The notes under the pieces were generated by a model. It saw only the letters and a program-made list of their open reading frames with translations. It had not been told where the DNA came from and did no database searches. A stretch of 64,000 nucleotides of DNA, from positions 1 through 64,000 of the forward strand of contig NZ_BARE01000023.1 in NCBI RefSeq assembly GCF_000367345.1. Reading direction: 5' to 3'. The translations under genes and the position numbers were made by a program. The stretch is from Sphingobium xenophagum NBRC 107872. GTDB taxonomy: Bacteria; Pseudomonadota; Alphaproteobacteria; Sphingomonadales; Sphingomonadaceae. Positions 53,495 through 63,064 of this stretch are shown piece by piece; position 1 is the stretch's first letter, and each line of letters starts with the position of its first letter.

Positions 53495-53884
53495 TTATGC
53501 CGTCCCCGCCACTGGCGCGTCGACAAAGCCCCACATCCGTTCCAGATTGTAGAAGCTGCGCACTTCGGGCCGGAACAGGTGGACGATCACATCGCCCGCG
53601 TCGATCAGCACCCAGTCGGCGACCGGCAGCCCTTCGATGCGGCACGAACGGCCCGTGCCTTTCTTGACCCGCTCGGCCAGATGCTCGGCGATCGCCGCGA
53701 CCTGGCGCGACGAACGACCGCTCGCAATCACCATATAATCGGCGATGCTGCTCTTGCCTTCGAGGGGGATGGAGATGGTTTCCTGGGCCTGGTCGTCGTC
53801 GAGCGACTGCATGACGAGGGCGTGCAGGGCGGCCACGCTATCGGCCGCTGCGGCCGTATCGTTGGCAATAAGGGGTCTGGTCAA
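53495..53884 (-). CDS. rsfS: Ribosomal silencing factor RsfS
   Basis: A 129-residue RsfS/Iojap protein that binds ribosomal protein L14 and keeps the two ribosomal subunits apart under starvation. The signature IADYMVIASGRSSRQVAAIA and the DWVLIDAGDVIVHLFRPEVRSFYNLERMW end are intact. The start is TTG 53884, with GGAG about seven bases upstream. It follows nadD by 12 bp. Confidence 0.94.
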   Translation of the reverse strand: MTRPLIANDTAAAADSVAALHALVMQSLDDDQAQETISIPLEGKSSIADYMVIASGRSSRQVAAIAEHLAERVKKGTGRSCRIEGLPVADWVLIDAGDVIVHLFRPEVRSFYNLERMWGFVDAPVAGTA

Positions 53885-53896
53885 AAAAGCTCCATT

Positions 53897-54526
53897 CTAG
53901 ACGATCAGCCGACGCGTGAGCGGGTCCCGCACACGTGCATGTTCATATTCGCGATGCCAGAGGGGGTTCGCCTGCCGAAACAGGGTCGCCGATCTTGGAT
54001 CAGGGCGAAAGCGCAATAGCACGAGCGCCGGCGGTCTCCAATTCGTCCAGCCTGCTTTCTGGCAAGCGGGCAGGACGAAGCGCCGCAGCCAGTTCATGGC
54101 CACAGAGCCACGAGCAGCACCATCATAGCCCGGACGGGCGATCACGGCAATGGGCATTTGACGCGCTATGCCGCGCCAGTCCCTCCACTGGCTGAACTGC
54201 GCCAGATTATCGGCCCCCATCAGCCAGATGAAGCGGTTGCGCGGGTAGCGGCGGGTCAGCGCGCGCAGCGTGTCTGCCGTGTAGCGCGTGCCCAGTTGCG
54301 TCTCGATCGCGGTGGCGCGAATCGGGGCGCGCCGCGCGACCTTGCGCGCATGGGCCAGCCGGGCGGGCAGGGGCGCCATGCCTGCGCGGGGCTTCAGCGG
54401 ATTGCCCGGCGACACCAGCCACCATATCTCGTCCAGTCCCAGCGCCTTTGCCGCGAACAGCGAAATCGCGCGATGCCCGCCATGGGCCGGGTTGAAGGAG
54501 CCGCCGAGCAGGCCGATGCGTGTCAT
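53897..54526 (-). CDS. nadD: Nicotinate-nucleotide adenylyltransferase
   Basis: Transfers AMP to nicotinate mononucleotide in NAD synthesis, 209 residues. The nucleotidyltransferase motif GGSFNPAHGGHRAIS begins at residue 8. The substrate loop is in WWLVSPGNPLKPR, and LMGADNLAQFSQWRDW is typical. The C-terminal ISST-type motif is replaced by SATLFR, a small deviation. It is the first gene of the nadD-rsfS-rlmH-envC-ctpA block. Confidence 0.94.
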   Translation of the reverse strand: MTRIGLLGGSFNPAHGGHRAISLFAAKALGLDEIWWLVSPGNPLKPRAGMAPLPARLAHARKVARRAPIRATAIETQLGTRYTADTLRALTRRYPRNRFIWLMGADNLAQFSQWRDWRGIARQMPIAVIARPGYDGAARGSVAMNWLRRFVLPACQKAGWTNWRPPALVLLRFRPDPRSATLFRQANPLWHREYEHARVRDPLTRRLIV

Positions 54527-54577
54527 AGCCCCGCCATGCCATCTGGCGCGGGTCGCTGCAATCGCACTGCTGCTCGG

Positions 54578-55543
54578 TCAGGGTGCGGCGGCGATCCCCC
54601 AGGGCGCGGTCCCGACGGCGATCGTCGCGCTCACCTGCGCCTTGGCCAGATCGATGACCGATACCGAATCGGACAGGCCATTGGCTGTATAGGCTTGGGT
54701 GCCATCGGCGCTGACCGCGACATGCCAGACCCGCTTGCCCACGGGCACATAGGCGCGGACTTTGCGGGTCGCGACATCGACCAGCGCGACATGATCGGCC
54801 CGACCCAGCGCGACGATAGCGGTCCTGCCATCGGGGGTGAAACGGATGCCGCACGGCAGGATGCGATGCGCCGGGACGCCCGGTATCTCGAACCGCAGCG
54901 TCTCGCGCACCGCACGGCTTGTCGTGTCGATGATCTGGACTGTGCCGCCAATTTCGGCCGCGACCCATAATTGCGCGCCGTCGGCGGTGAATTCGACATG
55001 GCGCGGGCGCTGGTCGGTCGGGGTTTCGGCGACCATCTGGCGCGTGCCAAGGTCGATCCAGTTGACGACATTATCCTCTTCGGACGTCACTGCCACCCAC
55101 TGGCCGTCCGGGCTTTGCGCCACCCCTTCCGGCTCGCCGCCGACATCGACCTGAAAGGCGACGGTGCGGCTGGCCAGGTCTATCGCCGTCAGCGCGGCAT
55201 TATCCTCATTGGCGACGAACAGCGTCCTGCCGTCGCGGGAGAGGGCAAATTGCTCCGGGTCTTGCCCAGATGGCAATTCCGCGACCAGCTTGCCGGTTGC
55301 GCGGTCGATCACCTGCACCGCATGGTCGGTGCTGGCGCACAGATAGAGGTAGCGACCATCCTTCGACAGGGTGATGCCGCGCGGGCGGCCGCCCACGGCC
55401 CAGGTCGCCGTCACCTGCCCCGACGCGGTATCGACCACGGACACGCTGTCCCCGCGCTCGTTGGAGACATAGAGGGTTTCCCCGTGCGCGGCGGCGGGCA
55501 GCGCCAGCCAGACGGCCCCGACGGCAATGCCGATGCGCTTCAT
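54578..55543 (-). CDS. PQQ-catabolism-associated YVTN beta-propeller protein
   Basis: A 321-residue exported propeller (signal cut near AHGETLY) built from YVTN-type blades such as LYVSNERGDSVSVVDTASG and LFVANEDNAALTAIDLASR. Proteins of this type are found in clusters for PQQ-dependent alcohol oxidation. Its exact task, perhaps electron-transfer scaffolding or cofactor handling, is not known. It is divergent from the cytochrome c gene, with about 140 bp of shared promoter region. Confidence 0.85.
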   Translation of the reverse strand: MKRIGIAVGAVWLALPAAAHGETLYVSNERGDSVSVVDTASGQVTATWAVGGRPRGITLSKDGRYLYLCASTDHAVQVIDRATGKLVAELPSGQDPEQFALSRDGRTLFVANEDNAALTAIDLASRTVAFQVDVGGEPEGVAQSPDGQWVAVTSEEDNVVNWIDLGTRQMVAETPTDQRPRHVEFTADGAQLWVAAEIGGTVQIIDTTSRAVRETLRFEIPGVPAHRILPCGIRFTPDGRTAIVALGRADHVALVDVATRKVRAYVPVGKRVWHVAVSADGTQAYTANGLSDSVSVIDLAKAQVSATIAVGTAPWGIAAAP

Positions 55544-55682
55544 ATCCTGATCCTCTCACCGCTATGGCCGCCATCCTATCGGCTGGTAACGATCGACGGG
55601 ATTGTACCAATGGCCAATGGGCCGCGCGCCTGCCTTAGCCGATATTCCGGTCAACGAGAATCCGCGTGAGAGGATGACGCAT

Positions 55683-56108
55683 ATGAAACTGGGACGGATC
55701 GCGCTGCTGGGCGCCATTGCCACGCTGGGCATGACCGGGGCGAGCGCGCTGCTGGCGCATGGCGACGTTACGCCGCAAGCAGTCGACACGAGTGCGCTGC
55801 CGGAGATTGGCGAAGCCTGGCTCGAAAAAAACCCCTATAGCGGCAACGCCAAGGCGATCGAGATCGGCCAGTCGGCTTATGGTCAAAATTGCGCGCGCTG
55901 CCATGGGCTGGATGCGGAATCCGGCGGCATCGCGCCGGACCTGCGTTATCTGGAGGAAGGCGAATCCGGCGATCAATGGTTCGCCGAACGCTTCCGCCAC
56001 GGCTCCAGCCATGACGGCAAGGTCTATATGCCGCCCTTTGGCGACGTATTGGGGCAAAAGGCCGGCTGGGCCATCCGCGCCTGGCTTGAAACCAAACATG
56101 AGGGATAG
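55683..56108 (+). CDS. pedF: Cytochrome c-550 PedF
   Basis: A small periplasmic c-type cytochrome of 141 residues that takes electrons from PQQ alcohol dehydrogenase. After a signal peptide (cut near SALLAHG) the heme is bound at CARCH near residue 77, and the axial Met is in YMPPFGD. The start is ATG 55683, with GAGAGG a few bases upstream; an ATG nine bases earlier is also possible. The binding-protein gene follows 4 bp later. Confidence 0.9.
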   Translation: MKLGRIALLGAIATLGMTGASALLAHGDVTPQAVDTSALPEIGEAWLEKNPYSGNAKAIEIGQSAYGQNCARCHGLDAESGGIAPDLRYLEEGESGDQWFAERFRHGSSHDGKVYMPPFGDVLGQKAGWAIRAWLETKHEG

Positions 56109-56112
56109 GGCG

Positions 56113-56967
56113 ATGCTCACCCGTCGCGCCTTGATTGGCGGGGCGGGTGTGGCGCTCGCGCTGGCCGCGGGCCGCGGCGGCGCGGCTCCGTTGGCCAAGG
56201 TCAAGGCGCTCGGTACGTTGCGCGTGATCGTCTATCAGGACAACCGGCCCTGGTCGTGGGAGGAGGGCGGCAAGATCGTCGGTCTGGACGCCGACCTGGC
56301 GCAGGCGATCGCGAGCAGGCTGGGCGTGCGCGCCGATGTGGCCCAACTGGTCGCGGACGAAAGCGCCGATGACGATCTGCGCAACGGCGTGTGGAAGGGC
56401 GGCTTGCTGGGCTTCATGCCCGGCGACCTGATGCTGCATGTCCCCTTCGACCGGACCTTCGCGGCGCGCAATGATCAGGTTGCGATCATCGCGCCCTATT
56501 ATCGCGAGAGTTTCGCGCTGGCCGGTTCCGGCGGCGCGGTCGCGCTGGAAGGGATGCCGACCGAGTGGCGCGGCCGCAAGCTCGCCGCTGAACTCGACTC
56601 CATCCCCGACTTCTATCTGACAGGCTCTTTCGGCGGCGTGTTGGCCAAGGATGTTGTCCATTATCCGACCGGATCGGCGGCGGTGGCGGCGGTATTGGCC
56701 GGACAGGCGGACGCCGTGCTGGCGAGCCGGGCGCAGATCGAACACGGACTGCACGGTGCGGGCGCTGGCCGCGTCACGCTGCGCAAGGGGCCGCTGCCCG
56801 CTTTCACCTCACCCGGTTGGGACATCGGCATGGCGGTCAAGGAAAATAGCCGCACGCTGGGCGACGCGGTGGAGGAGATCGTTACCGCCATGGCGGCAAG
56901 CGGCGAGATGAAGGCGTTGTTCGCGCGCTACGGGGTCAACTGGACCGCGGCCAACGCCGCAGGCTGA
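56113..56967 (+). CDS. Quinoprotein-associated periplasmic binding protein
   Basis: A 284-residue family-3-type solute-binding protein found with quinoprotein dehydrogenases. The N-terminus has a twin-arginine signal (TRRALIGGAG), so export may be by Tat. The mature domain starts TLRVIVYQDNRPWSW and keeps IVGLDADLAQAIASRLGV. No ABC transporter subunits are nearby, so it may act as an accessory or sensor protein rather than in import. It is in one unit with pedF, upstream of the dehydrogenase by 112 bp. Confidence 0.87.
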   Translation: MLTRRALIGGAGVALALAAGRGGAAPLAKVKALGTLRVIVYQDNRPWSWEEGGKIVGLDADLAQAIASRLGVRADVAQLVADESADDDLRNGVWKGGLLGFMPGDLMLHVPFDRTFAARNDQVAIIAPYYRESFALAGSGGAVALEGMPTEWRGRKLAAELDSIPDFYLTGSFGGVLAKDVVHYPTGSAAVAAVLAGQADAVLASRAQIEHGLHGAGAGRVTLRKGPLPAFTSPGWDIGMAVKENSRTLGDAVEEIVTAMAASGEMKALFARYGVNWTAANAAG

Positions 56968-57079
56968 GCGCGGACCGCCAATATCCCGACCCAAGGTCTA
57001 ATTGTCGCTGATCGGGAGCGACATAGTCTGCACAGAAATCGTGGGGCCGAATGCGCCCGATTAAACAGGGAGGATAGTT

Positions 57080-58825
57080 ATGAAAGGACCGATCATGCGG
57101 GCGCTGTCGGGCGTCGCTGCGATGGCAATGGCGATGGGGGCCGCGCCGCTGGTGGCGCAAAGCGGGCCGACCGATGCCGATCTGATGAACGACGCCAAAT
57201 CGACGGGCGACGTGCTGACATATGGCATGGGACCGCAGGCGCATCGCTTCAGTGCGCTCAACGCGATCAACAGCGGCAATGTGTCGAAAATGGTGCCTGT
57301 CTTCTCCGCCTCGCTGGGTGGTGAAAAGCAGCGCGGCCAGGAAGCGCAGCCGATCGTCTATGACGGCACCATCTACGTGACCGGCAGCTATTCGCGCCTG
57401 TTCGCCTTCGACGCGCGCACTGGCGAGGAAAAATGGCAATATGACGCCCGCCTGCCCGATGGCATCATGCCCTGCTGTGACGTGGTGAACCGGGGCGCGG
57501 CGATCTATGGCGACAAGATCATCTTCGCCACGCTCGACGCGCGCCTCGTGGCGCTCAACCGCCTGACCGGCAAGGTGATCTGGAACAAGCAGATCGCCGA
57601 CTATAAGGAAGGCTATAGCGCCACCGCCGCGCCGCTGATCGTCAACGGCATGGTCATCACCGGCAATTCGGGTGGCGAATTCGGCGTGGTCGGCGCGGTC
57701 GATGCGCGCGACGTCAACACTGGCGAGCTGATCTGGCACCGCCCGGTGATTGAAGGCCATATGGGCACGCTCAATGGCAAGGATAATGGCATCACCGGCA
57801 AGCTGAACGCCAGCTGGCAGGGCGACCAGTGGAAAACTGGTGGCGGCGCGACCTGGCTGGGTGGCACCTATGATCCTGAAACCAACCTGCTCTTCTTCGG
57901 CACCGGCAACCCTGCGCCGTGGAACAGCCATCTGCGTCCCGGCGACAATCTCTACACCGCATCCACCATTGCGATCGACCCGGCCACCGGCGTCATCAAA
58001 TGGCATTTCCAGACCACGCCGCACGACGGCTGGGATTTTGACGGCGTCAACGAATTCATTCCCTTCGACGCCACCATCAACGGCAAGCCGATGAAGCTTG
58101 GCGCGAAGGCGGACCGCAACGGCTATTTCTTCGTGCTCGACCGCACCAACGGCAAGTTTGTCAGCGCCAGCAAGTTCGTGATGCAGACGACCTGGGCCGA
58201 TGGCTTCAACAAGAATGGCAAGCCGAATTACATCGTGGAAGGCCGTCCGCCGGCACCGGGCGATGCAAAGGGCAAGCCGGTATTCGCCTCGCCGTCTTTC
58301 CTGGGCGGCAAGAACTGGATGCCGATGGCCTACAGCCATGACACCGGGCTTTTCTATATCCCGTCCAACGACTGGGGCATGGACATCTGGAACGAGCCCA
58401 TCGCCTACAAGAAGGGCGCTGCCTATCTGGGCGCGGGCTTCACCATCAAGCCGATTGCCGAAGATCATATCGGCGTGCTGCGGGCCATGGACCCCAAGAC
58501 CGGCAAGATCGTGTGGGAATATAAGAACAAGGCGCCGTTGTGGGGCGGGGTGCTGACGACCGGGGGCAATCTGGTGTTCACCGGCACGCCCGAAGGCTAT
58601 CTGAAGGCCTTCGATGCCAAGACCGGCCAGGAATTGTGGAAATTCCAGACCGGGTCCGGCGTGGTCGGCTCGCCTGTCACCTGGGAACAGGATGGCGAAC
58701 AATATGTCGCCGTCATGTCCGGCTGGGGCGGCGCTGTGCCTCTGTGGGGCGGCGAAGTCGCCAAATCGTTCAAGGACATCAATCAGGGCGGCGCGCTCTG
58801 GGTGTTCAAACTGCCAAAGTCATAA
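57080..58825 (+). CDS. PQQ-dependent alcohol dehydrogenase, lanthanide type
   Basis: A periplasmic quinoprotein of 581 residues that oxidises ethanol or related alcohols to aldehydes. It has a signal peptide (cut near PLVAQSG) and eight propeller blades. The vicinal disulfide pair is CC at 132-133. The catalytic Asp319 is followed by Asp321 in HDGWDFDGV; an Asp two residues after the base is the mark of lanthanide-dependent enzymes (XoxF, PedH, ExaF), while calcium enzymes have Ala, Ser or Thr there. No fused heme domain is present, so PedF is the likely acceptor. AGGGAGGA lies upstream of the ATG. Confidence 0.93.
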   Translation: MKGPIMRALSGVAAMAMAMGAAPLVAQSGPTDADLMNDAKSTGDVLTYGMGPQAHRFSALNAINSGNVSKMVPVFSASLGGEKQRGQEAQPIVYDGTIYVTGSYSRLFAFDARTGEEKWQYDARLPDGIMPCCDVVNRGAAIYGDKIIFATLDARLVALNRLTGKVIWNKQIADYKEGYSATAAPLIVNGMVITGNSGGEFGVVGAVDARDVNTGELIWHRPVIEGHMGTLNGKDNGITGKLNASWQGDQWKTGGGATWLGGTYDPETNLLFFGTGNPAPWNSHLRPGDNLYTASTIAIDPATGVIKWHFQTTPHDGWDFDGVNEFIPFDATINGKPMKLGAKADRNGYFFVLDRTNGKFVSASKFVMQTTWADGFNKNGKPNYIVEGRPPAPGDAKGKPVFASPSFLGGKNWMPMAYSHDTGLFYIPSNDWGMDIWNEPIAYKKGAAYLGAGFTIKPIAEDHIGVLRAMDPKTGKIVWEYKNKAPLWGGVLTTGGNLVFTGTPEGYLKAFDAKTGQELWKFQTGSGVVGSPVTWEQDGEQYVAVMSGWGGAVPLWGGEVAKSFKDINQGGALWVFKLPKS

Positions 58826-58838
58826 GGGAGAGAGTGTC

Positions 58839-59621
58839 ATGATCGTCATGGGACGTGGCAGCTATGCAATGCAGGCTCCGGTACTGCCGCCTTGCGCTTT
58901 GCGGCTTGCCACATCCCATGACTTGGTCGATCATTTGGGCCAGGGGCAGGATATGGGCCAATATATGGGCGGCGAAGCGATCATGGAACGCGTGCTGATC
59001 GTCGATGACCATCCGCTGGTGCGCGACGGTTTGCGCAGCGTCATCGCGATCAGTTTCGACAATATCGAGATTTTCGAGGCGGCGACCCTGGACGAGGCGA
59101 TCGCCACGCTGGAAAAGCAGGATAATTTCGATCTCATCCTGCTCGATCTCCACATTCCCGACGTGCGGCGGCTGGATGGTCTCAAGCTGCTGCGCGATCG
59201 CTTCCCGATCCTGCCGGTGGTGATGGTGTCGGGGGCGTTCGACCGCGCGATCGTGCAGGAGGCGCTGGCCGCCGGCGCGGCCGGGTTCATCCCCAAATCG
59301 CTCAAGCGCAGCGCCATTGTCGACGCCTTGCACCGGGTCGTGTCGGGTGAAATCTACCTGCCCGAAACCATGGGGGAAGGGGCAGCGCCGTCCGCCGACG
59401 AAGATGACATCACCCGTCGCATCGACAGCCTGACGCCGCAGCAGAAGACGGTCCTTGGCCATCTGGTCAACGGTCGCCTCAACAAGCAGATCGCCCACGA
59501 CCTCAATGTGTCGATGACGACGATCAAGGCGCATGTATCGGCGATCCTGCAAAAGCTGGGCGTGCTCAGCCGCACCCAGGCAGTGATCAAGGCAAACCGG
59601 GTACATTTCCGCGCCGACTGA
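58839..59621 (+). CDS. LuxR-type response regulator (AgmR/ErbR/PedR-like)
   Basis: A NarL/FixJ response regulator. The receiver domain begins with VLIVDDHPLVRDGL and has the phosphoacceptor Asp in LILLDLHIPD; the C-terminal helix-turn-helix is LTPQQKTVLGHLVNGRLNKQIAHDLNVSMTT. The ATG at 58839 has a strong AAGGGAGAG and lies 13 bp after the dehydrogenase stop. It adds about 48 residues before the receiver. An internal ATG at 58983 would give the usual 212 residues. It probably activates the alcohol-oxidation genes. Confidence 0.87.
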   Translation: MIVMGRGSYAMQAPVLPPCALRLATSHDLVDHLGQGQDMGQYMGGEAIMERVLIVDDHPLVRDGLRSVIAISFDNIEIFEAATLDEAIATLEKQDNFDLILLDLHIPDVRRLDGLKLLRDRFPILPVVMVSGAFDRAIVQEALAAGAAGFIPKSLKRSAIVDALHRVVSGEIYLPETMGEGAAPSADEDDITRRIDSLTPQQKTVLGHLVNGRLNKQIAHDLNVSMTTIKAHVSAILQKLGVLSRTQAVIKANRVHFRAD

Positions 59622-59639
59622 CCCGGCACGACCTTCCAT

Positions 59640-61859
59640 CTATTTCAGCATCGTCCGCAACAGCGCGCGCAACTGTGCAGGCTTGACCGGCTTGCTCAGC
59701 AGCGGGATGCCGCAGGCGTCCAGGCGGACCTTCAGATCCTTGCCGCGATCGGCCGAAATCATCACCGCAGGCACCGGCCCGCCGAAATGGGCGCGCAGCC
59801 GGTCGATCACATGGTCGCCCGTCTCCCCGTCATTCAGATGATAGTCGATCAGGATGATGTCAGGCTTGGCGTCATCTGTGAACAGGGCGGTCGCATCGGC
59901 AAAGCCGCCCGCCGTCCGCACACTGCATCCCCAGCCGCCGAGCAGGGTCGACATGCCGGTCTGGATCGCCCGTTCATTGTCGATCACCAGCACGTTGAGG
60001 CCCCGCATCGTGCGATCGCGCCCGGATATGTTCGGCTCGCTGTCGGGATCGGTCACCGGCTCACCCGCCGGCAGGCAAATCGCAAAGGTCGATCCACGAC
60101 CGGGCGTCGATTCGAGCGTGATCGGATGGCCCAGCATGTCACTCGCCCGCTTGACTATGGCCAGGCCCAGCCCCTTGCCGCTGGTGCGGGTGTCCAGCCG
60201 GCGAAACTCCTCGAACACCAATGCCTGCTTGTCGAGCGGAATGCCGGGGCCGCTATCGGTCACGCTGATGCGGACGCCGTCCGGCCCGCTTTTGCAATCC
60301 ACCCGAACCGATCCCTGCTGGGTATAGCGCAGCGCGTTGGACAGGAAATTCTGCAGGATGCGTCGCAACAGCCGGATGTCGGATTGCACCCATGCCGGTT
60401 CGCTGGCGATCACCAGTTCCAGCCCGCCAGCGCGGGCCATCGGGGCAAATTCGACGCGCAGCGTGTCGAGCAGTCGGTCTAGCCGGAAATCGCCAACCTC
60501 CGGCTGGATCGCGCCTGCGTCCAGACGGCTGATTTCCAACAGAGCCTCCAGCAGATCCTCGACCGAATCCAGCGCCGTCGACGTCTGGTTGACCAGCGCG
60601 CGGGTCGGCAGCGCCAGTCGCCGGTCGCCCAGCGCGGCGACAAACAGCCGCGCGGCGTTCAGTGGCTGGAGCAGGTCGTGGCTGGCGGCGGCCAGAAAGC
60701 TGGTCTTGGACAGGTTGGCCTTTTCCGCCGCGGTCTTGGCGTCGCGCAACTGTGCCTCGATCGCGCGGCGTTCGGCGATCTCTGTCTCCAGTTCGGCTGT
60801 CCGCTCGGCCACCCGGCGTTCCAGCGTCTCGGCCGTTTCCTGCAGGCCTGCCTGCGCCCGCAACATCGCGGTGACGTCGGTAAAGCCGATTACCTGCCCA
60901 CCCCGTTCCAGCGCAGTGCTGCGAAGCTCGAAGCTGCGCGTCCCGGCATGGACCAGCGCGTGGCGCGGATCGCCGCCGGGCTGGTCGCCCCGCCAGTCCA
61001 GGCACCCTTCATCCGCCATGCCCAGATGCTCGCGGCACCAGGCGACCAGCGCGCCATGGCTGCCGCTTTCCTGCGCCCAGCCGCCGGGCAGGTCGAGCAG
61101 ATGCTGGAGCGCATCGTTCCACGCCGCCACGCGCCCCTGCGCGTCGAACAGGCAGACGCCTTCGGACAGATTGTCGAGCGTGGATTGCAGGATCAGGTTA
61201 CGCTCGGCCAGTTCCAGCGCCCGGTTGCGGGCGTCCTGCGCCTTCACCTCGGTAATGTCGGTATAAATGCCGACAATACCGCCTTCGCTCGTGCGCAACT
61301 CGTTGATCTGGACCCAGCGGCCATCCGACAGCGCCTGCACATGCCCGCCGTCCGCAATGCTGTGGCGCGCCAGCCGGTCCGATACCCAGCGGTCGGGCGC
61401 AACCAGCGATCCGAGCGCGTGATGATGCGCGGCGGCGAGCCGGACAATCTCGTCGAAAGACTGACCTTGGCGGATCTGGTCGGCAATTTCGGGCCAGAAA
61501 CTCAGATAGGCCTCATTGAAGAGGACCAGCCTGTCCTCTGCATCGAACAGGACAAAGCCCTCATTGATCGAATCGATCGCGTCGCGCAGCCGGGTCTGGG
61601 CTTCCTCGGCGGTTGCATGGGCCTGGGCCAGCTCCGCATTGGCGGTGGCCAGCCGGCCCAGCGCATCCTCCAGTTCGCCCGTCCGCTCCCGCACCATGGC
61701 TTCCAGCGTGATCGCGGTCTCGAACATCGAAAAGGCATTGCCGACCATATCGCTCGACCGTTCGACCCGATCGATCAGCGCGGCATTGATCTTGCGCAGC
61801 TTGCGATTGTCTTCCCGCAACCTGTCCAGTTCAGTGTCGGTTTCCGCCCGCTGGCTCAT
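59640..61859 (-). CDS. Hybrid sensor histidine kinase/response regulator (NahK/ErcS type)
   Basis: A cytoplasmic hybrid kinase of 739 residues without membrane helices. An N-terminal coiled coil leads to two PAS-like domains (about 95-210 and 225-340), another coiled coil, the phosphoacceptor domain (His in AAASHDLLQPLNAARL near 395), the ATPase (NFLSNALRYT, SGPGIP, GKGLGLAIV), and a C-terminal receiver with Asp in IILIDYHLND. This is the NahK/ErcS layout of pseudomonads, where it controls ethanol oxidation. Its start overlaps the FIST gene stop (ATGA). It is convergent with the response regulator. Confidence 0.92.
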   Translation of the reverse strand: MSQRAETDTELDRLREDNRKLRKINAALIDRVERSSDMVGNAFSMFETAITLEAMVRERTGELEDALGRLATANAELAQAHATAEEAQTRLRDAIDSINEGFVLFDAEDRLVLFNEAYLSFWPEIADQIRQGQSFDEIVRLAAAHHHALGSLVAPDRWVSDRLARHSIADGGHVQALSDGRWVQINELRTSEGGIVGIYTDITEVKAQDARNRALELAERNLILQSTLDNLSEGVCLFDAQGRVAAWNDALQHLLDLPGGWAQESGSHGALVAWCREHLGMADEGCLDWRGDQPGGDPRHALVHAGTRSFELRSTALERGGQVIGFTDVTAMLRAQAGLQETAETLERRVAERTAELETEIAERRAIEAQLRDAKTAAEKANLSKTSFLAAASHDLLQPLNAARLFVAALGDRRLALPTRALVNQTSTALDSVEDLLEALLEISRLDAGAIQPEVGDFRLDRLLDTLRVEFAPMARAGGLELVIASEPAWVQSDIRLLRRILQNFLSNALRYTQQGSVRVDCKSGPDGVRISVTDSGPGIPLDKQALVFEEFRRLDTRTSGKGLGLAIVKRASDMLGHPITLESTPGRGSTFAICLPAGEPVTDPDSEPNISGRDRTMRGLNVLVIDNERAIQTGMSTLLGGWGCSVRTAGGFADATALFTDDAKPDIILIDYHLNDGETGDHVIDRLRAHFGGPVPAVMISADRGKDLKVRLDACGIPLLSKPVKPAQLRALLRTMLK

Positions 61860-62998
61860 TTTCCGATCGCAAGTCCGCTAAAGGTCTGGTTGACGTGCAG
61901 CGCATGATATTGTTCGCCATAGGTATTGAAGCCGATGACGCGATGACGGCCATAGAGTTCGGATACGGCCCGGCTGATCTGCCGCTGTTCGGCGTCGATC
62001 CGGTTCAGCACGCAATCGAACGCTATAATCCGGTCGACCGTGCCGACTTGGGCGGCAATGTCGGTGAACATCGCCTCCATCCCCGCGATCCGGTCCACCG
62101 GCTCACCCACGGTCAGCACGATGCCTTCGTCGATCGCGCAGTAGAAGGTCAGGCTGCCGTCCGGGTTGGCGCTCTGGATCGAGCGGACATGATAGTCCCC
62201 GCCTGCCCGCACCATCGGCGGATGGGCGGCGTAGAAGGCCAGGCCCAGCGCTTCCCCGGCATGGCCCGCCAGCCGCAGATATTCCTGCGCAGCAGGCTCG
62301 GCATTGATTTCGGTGACGATCCGGTCCTGCGGGACAGCGCCCGTCACCACCATCTTGGCCGCGCCAGGGCGATAATGCTGCCCTTTGAACACATGGATCG
62401 GCCGGGGGGTGGACAGGATGGCGATCACGGCGGCGCGATGGTGGAAACGGCCGCCGTGGAAGATCGCTGTTTCGCGGAAATCGAGTCCGTCGCCTGACGA
62501 TCCGCCGATCAGCGGCACATCGCCCAGCGCATCCTGGATCGTCATCGTCAGCAGTTCCTCGCGATGGGACAGGCCATCGACCAGAAACAGCGCGACATGA
62601 TTGACCCGGTCACCCAGATGGCGGCTGTCGCGCTCCGCCACCGCTGCGAGCGATCGGATGGCTTCCCGCGCTGCGACCGGATCGAAGGCATCGATATCGT
62701 CGAAACAATGGGACACCATATGAAAGCTGGCGGCCGGAAAGCCGATGACGCTCAGGCTATCCTCGTCATAGCCCTGCTCGGTCAGTTCGCCCGAACTGGT
62801 ACAGCCGATCGCGACCCGCTGTTCGCCATGGCGGTTCACCGCACGGGCCAGCGCGTCGCGATCGAAACGGTGCGAACAAAATAGCAGCATGCCGGCCAAT
62901 GGTGAATCACCCATGGCATGGGCGACTTGCGCCATCGCATCGGCCGGATCAGGCATGTGGCTCGACGCAAAGACAATATCCGCCGCCTCCACACTCAT
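61856..62998 (-). CDS. FIST domain sensory protein
   Basis: A protein of about 380 residues made only of FIST_N and FIST_C domains, which are thought to bind small ligands such as amino acids. The end GEQYHALHVNQTFSGLAIG carries the conserved FIST_C signature. It would serve as a ligand-sensing partner for the kinase encoded by the next, overlapping gene. The start is ATG 62998, seven bases after GGGAGAG; an in-frame ATG at 63013 after AAGGGG is the alternative. Confidence 0.88.
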   Translation of the reverse strand: MSVEAADIVFASSHMPDPADAMAQVAHAMGDSPLAGMLLFCSHRFDRDALARAVNRHGEQRVAIGCTSSGELTEQGYDEDSLSVIGFPAASFHMVSHCFDDIDAFDPVAAREAIRSLAAVAERDSRHLGDRVNHVALFLVDGLSHREELLTMTIQDALGDVPLIGGSSGDGLDFRETAIFHGGRFHHRAAVIAILSTPRPIHVFKGQHYRPGAAKMVVTGAVPQDRIVTEINAEPAAQEYLRLAGHAGEALGLAFYAAHPPMVRAGGDYHVRSIQSANPDGSLTFYCAIDEGIVLTVGEPVDRIAGMEAMFTDIAAQVGTVDRIIAFDCVLNRIDAEQRQISRAVSELYGRHRVIGFNTYGEQYHALHVNQTFSGLAIGK

Positions 62999-63064
62999 TT
63001 CGCTCTCTCCCATCGCATTCCCCTTTTTCTTAGGGGTTATGCACTGTGCTGCGCATTTGTCACG

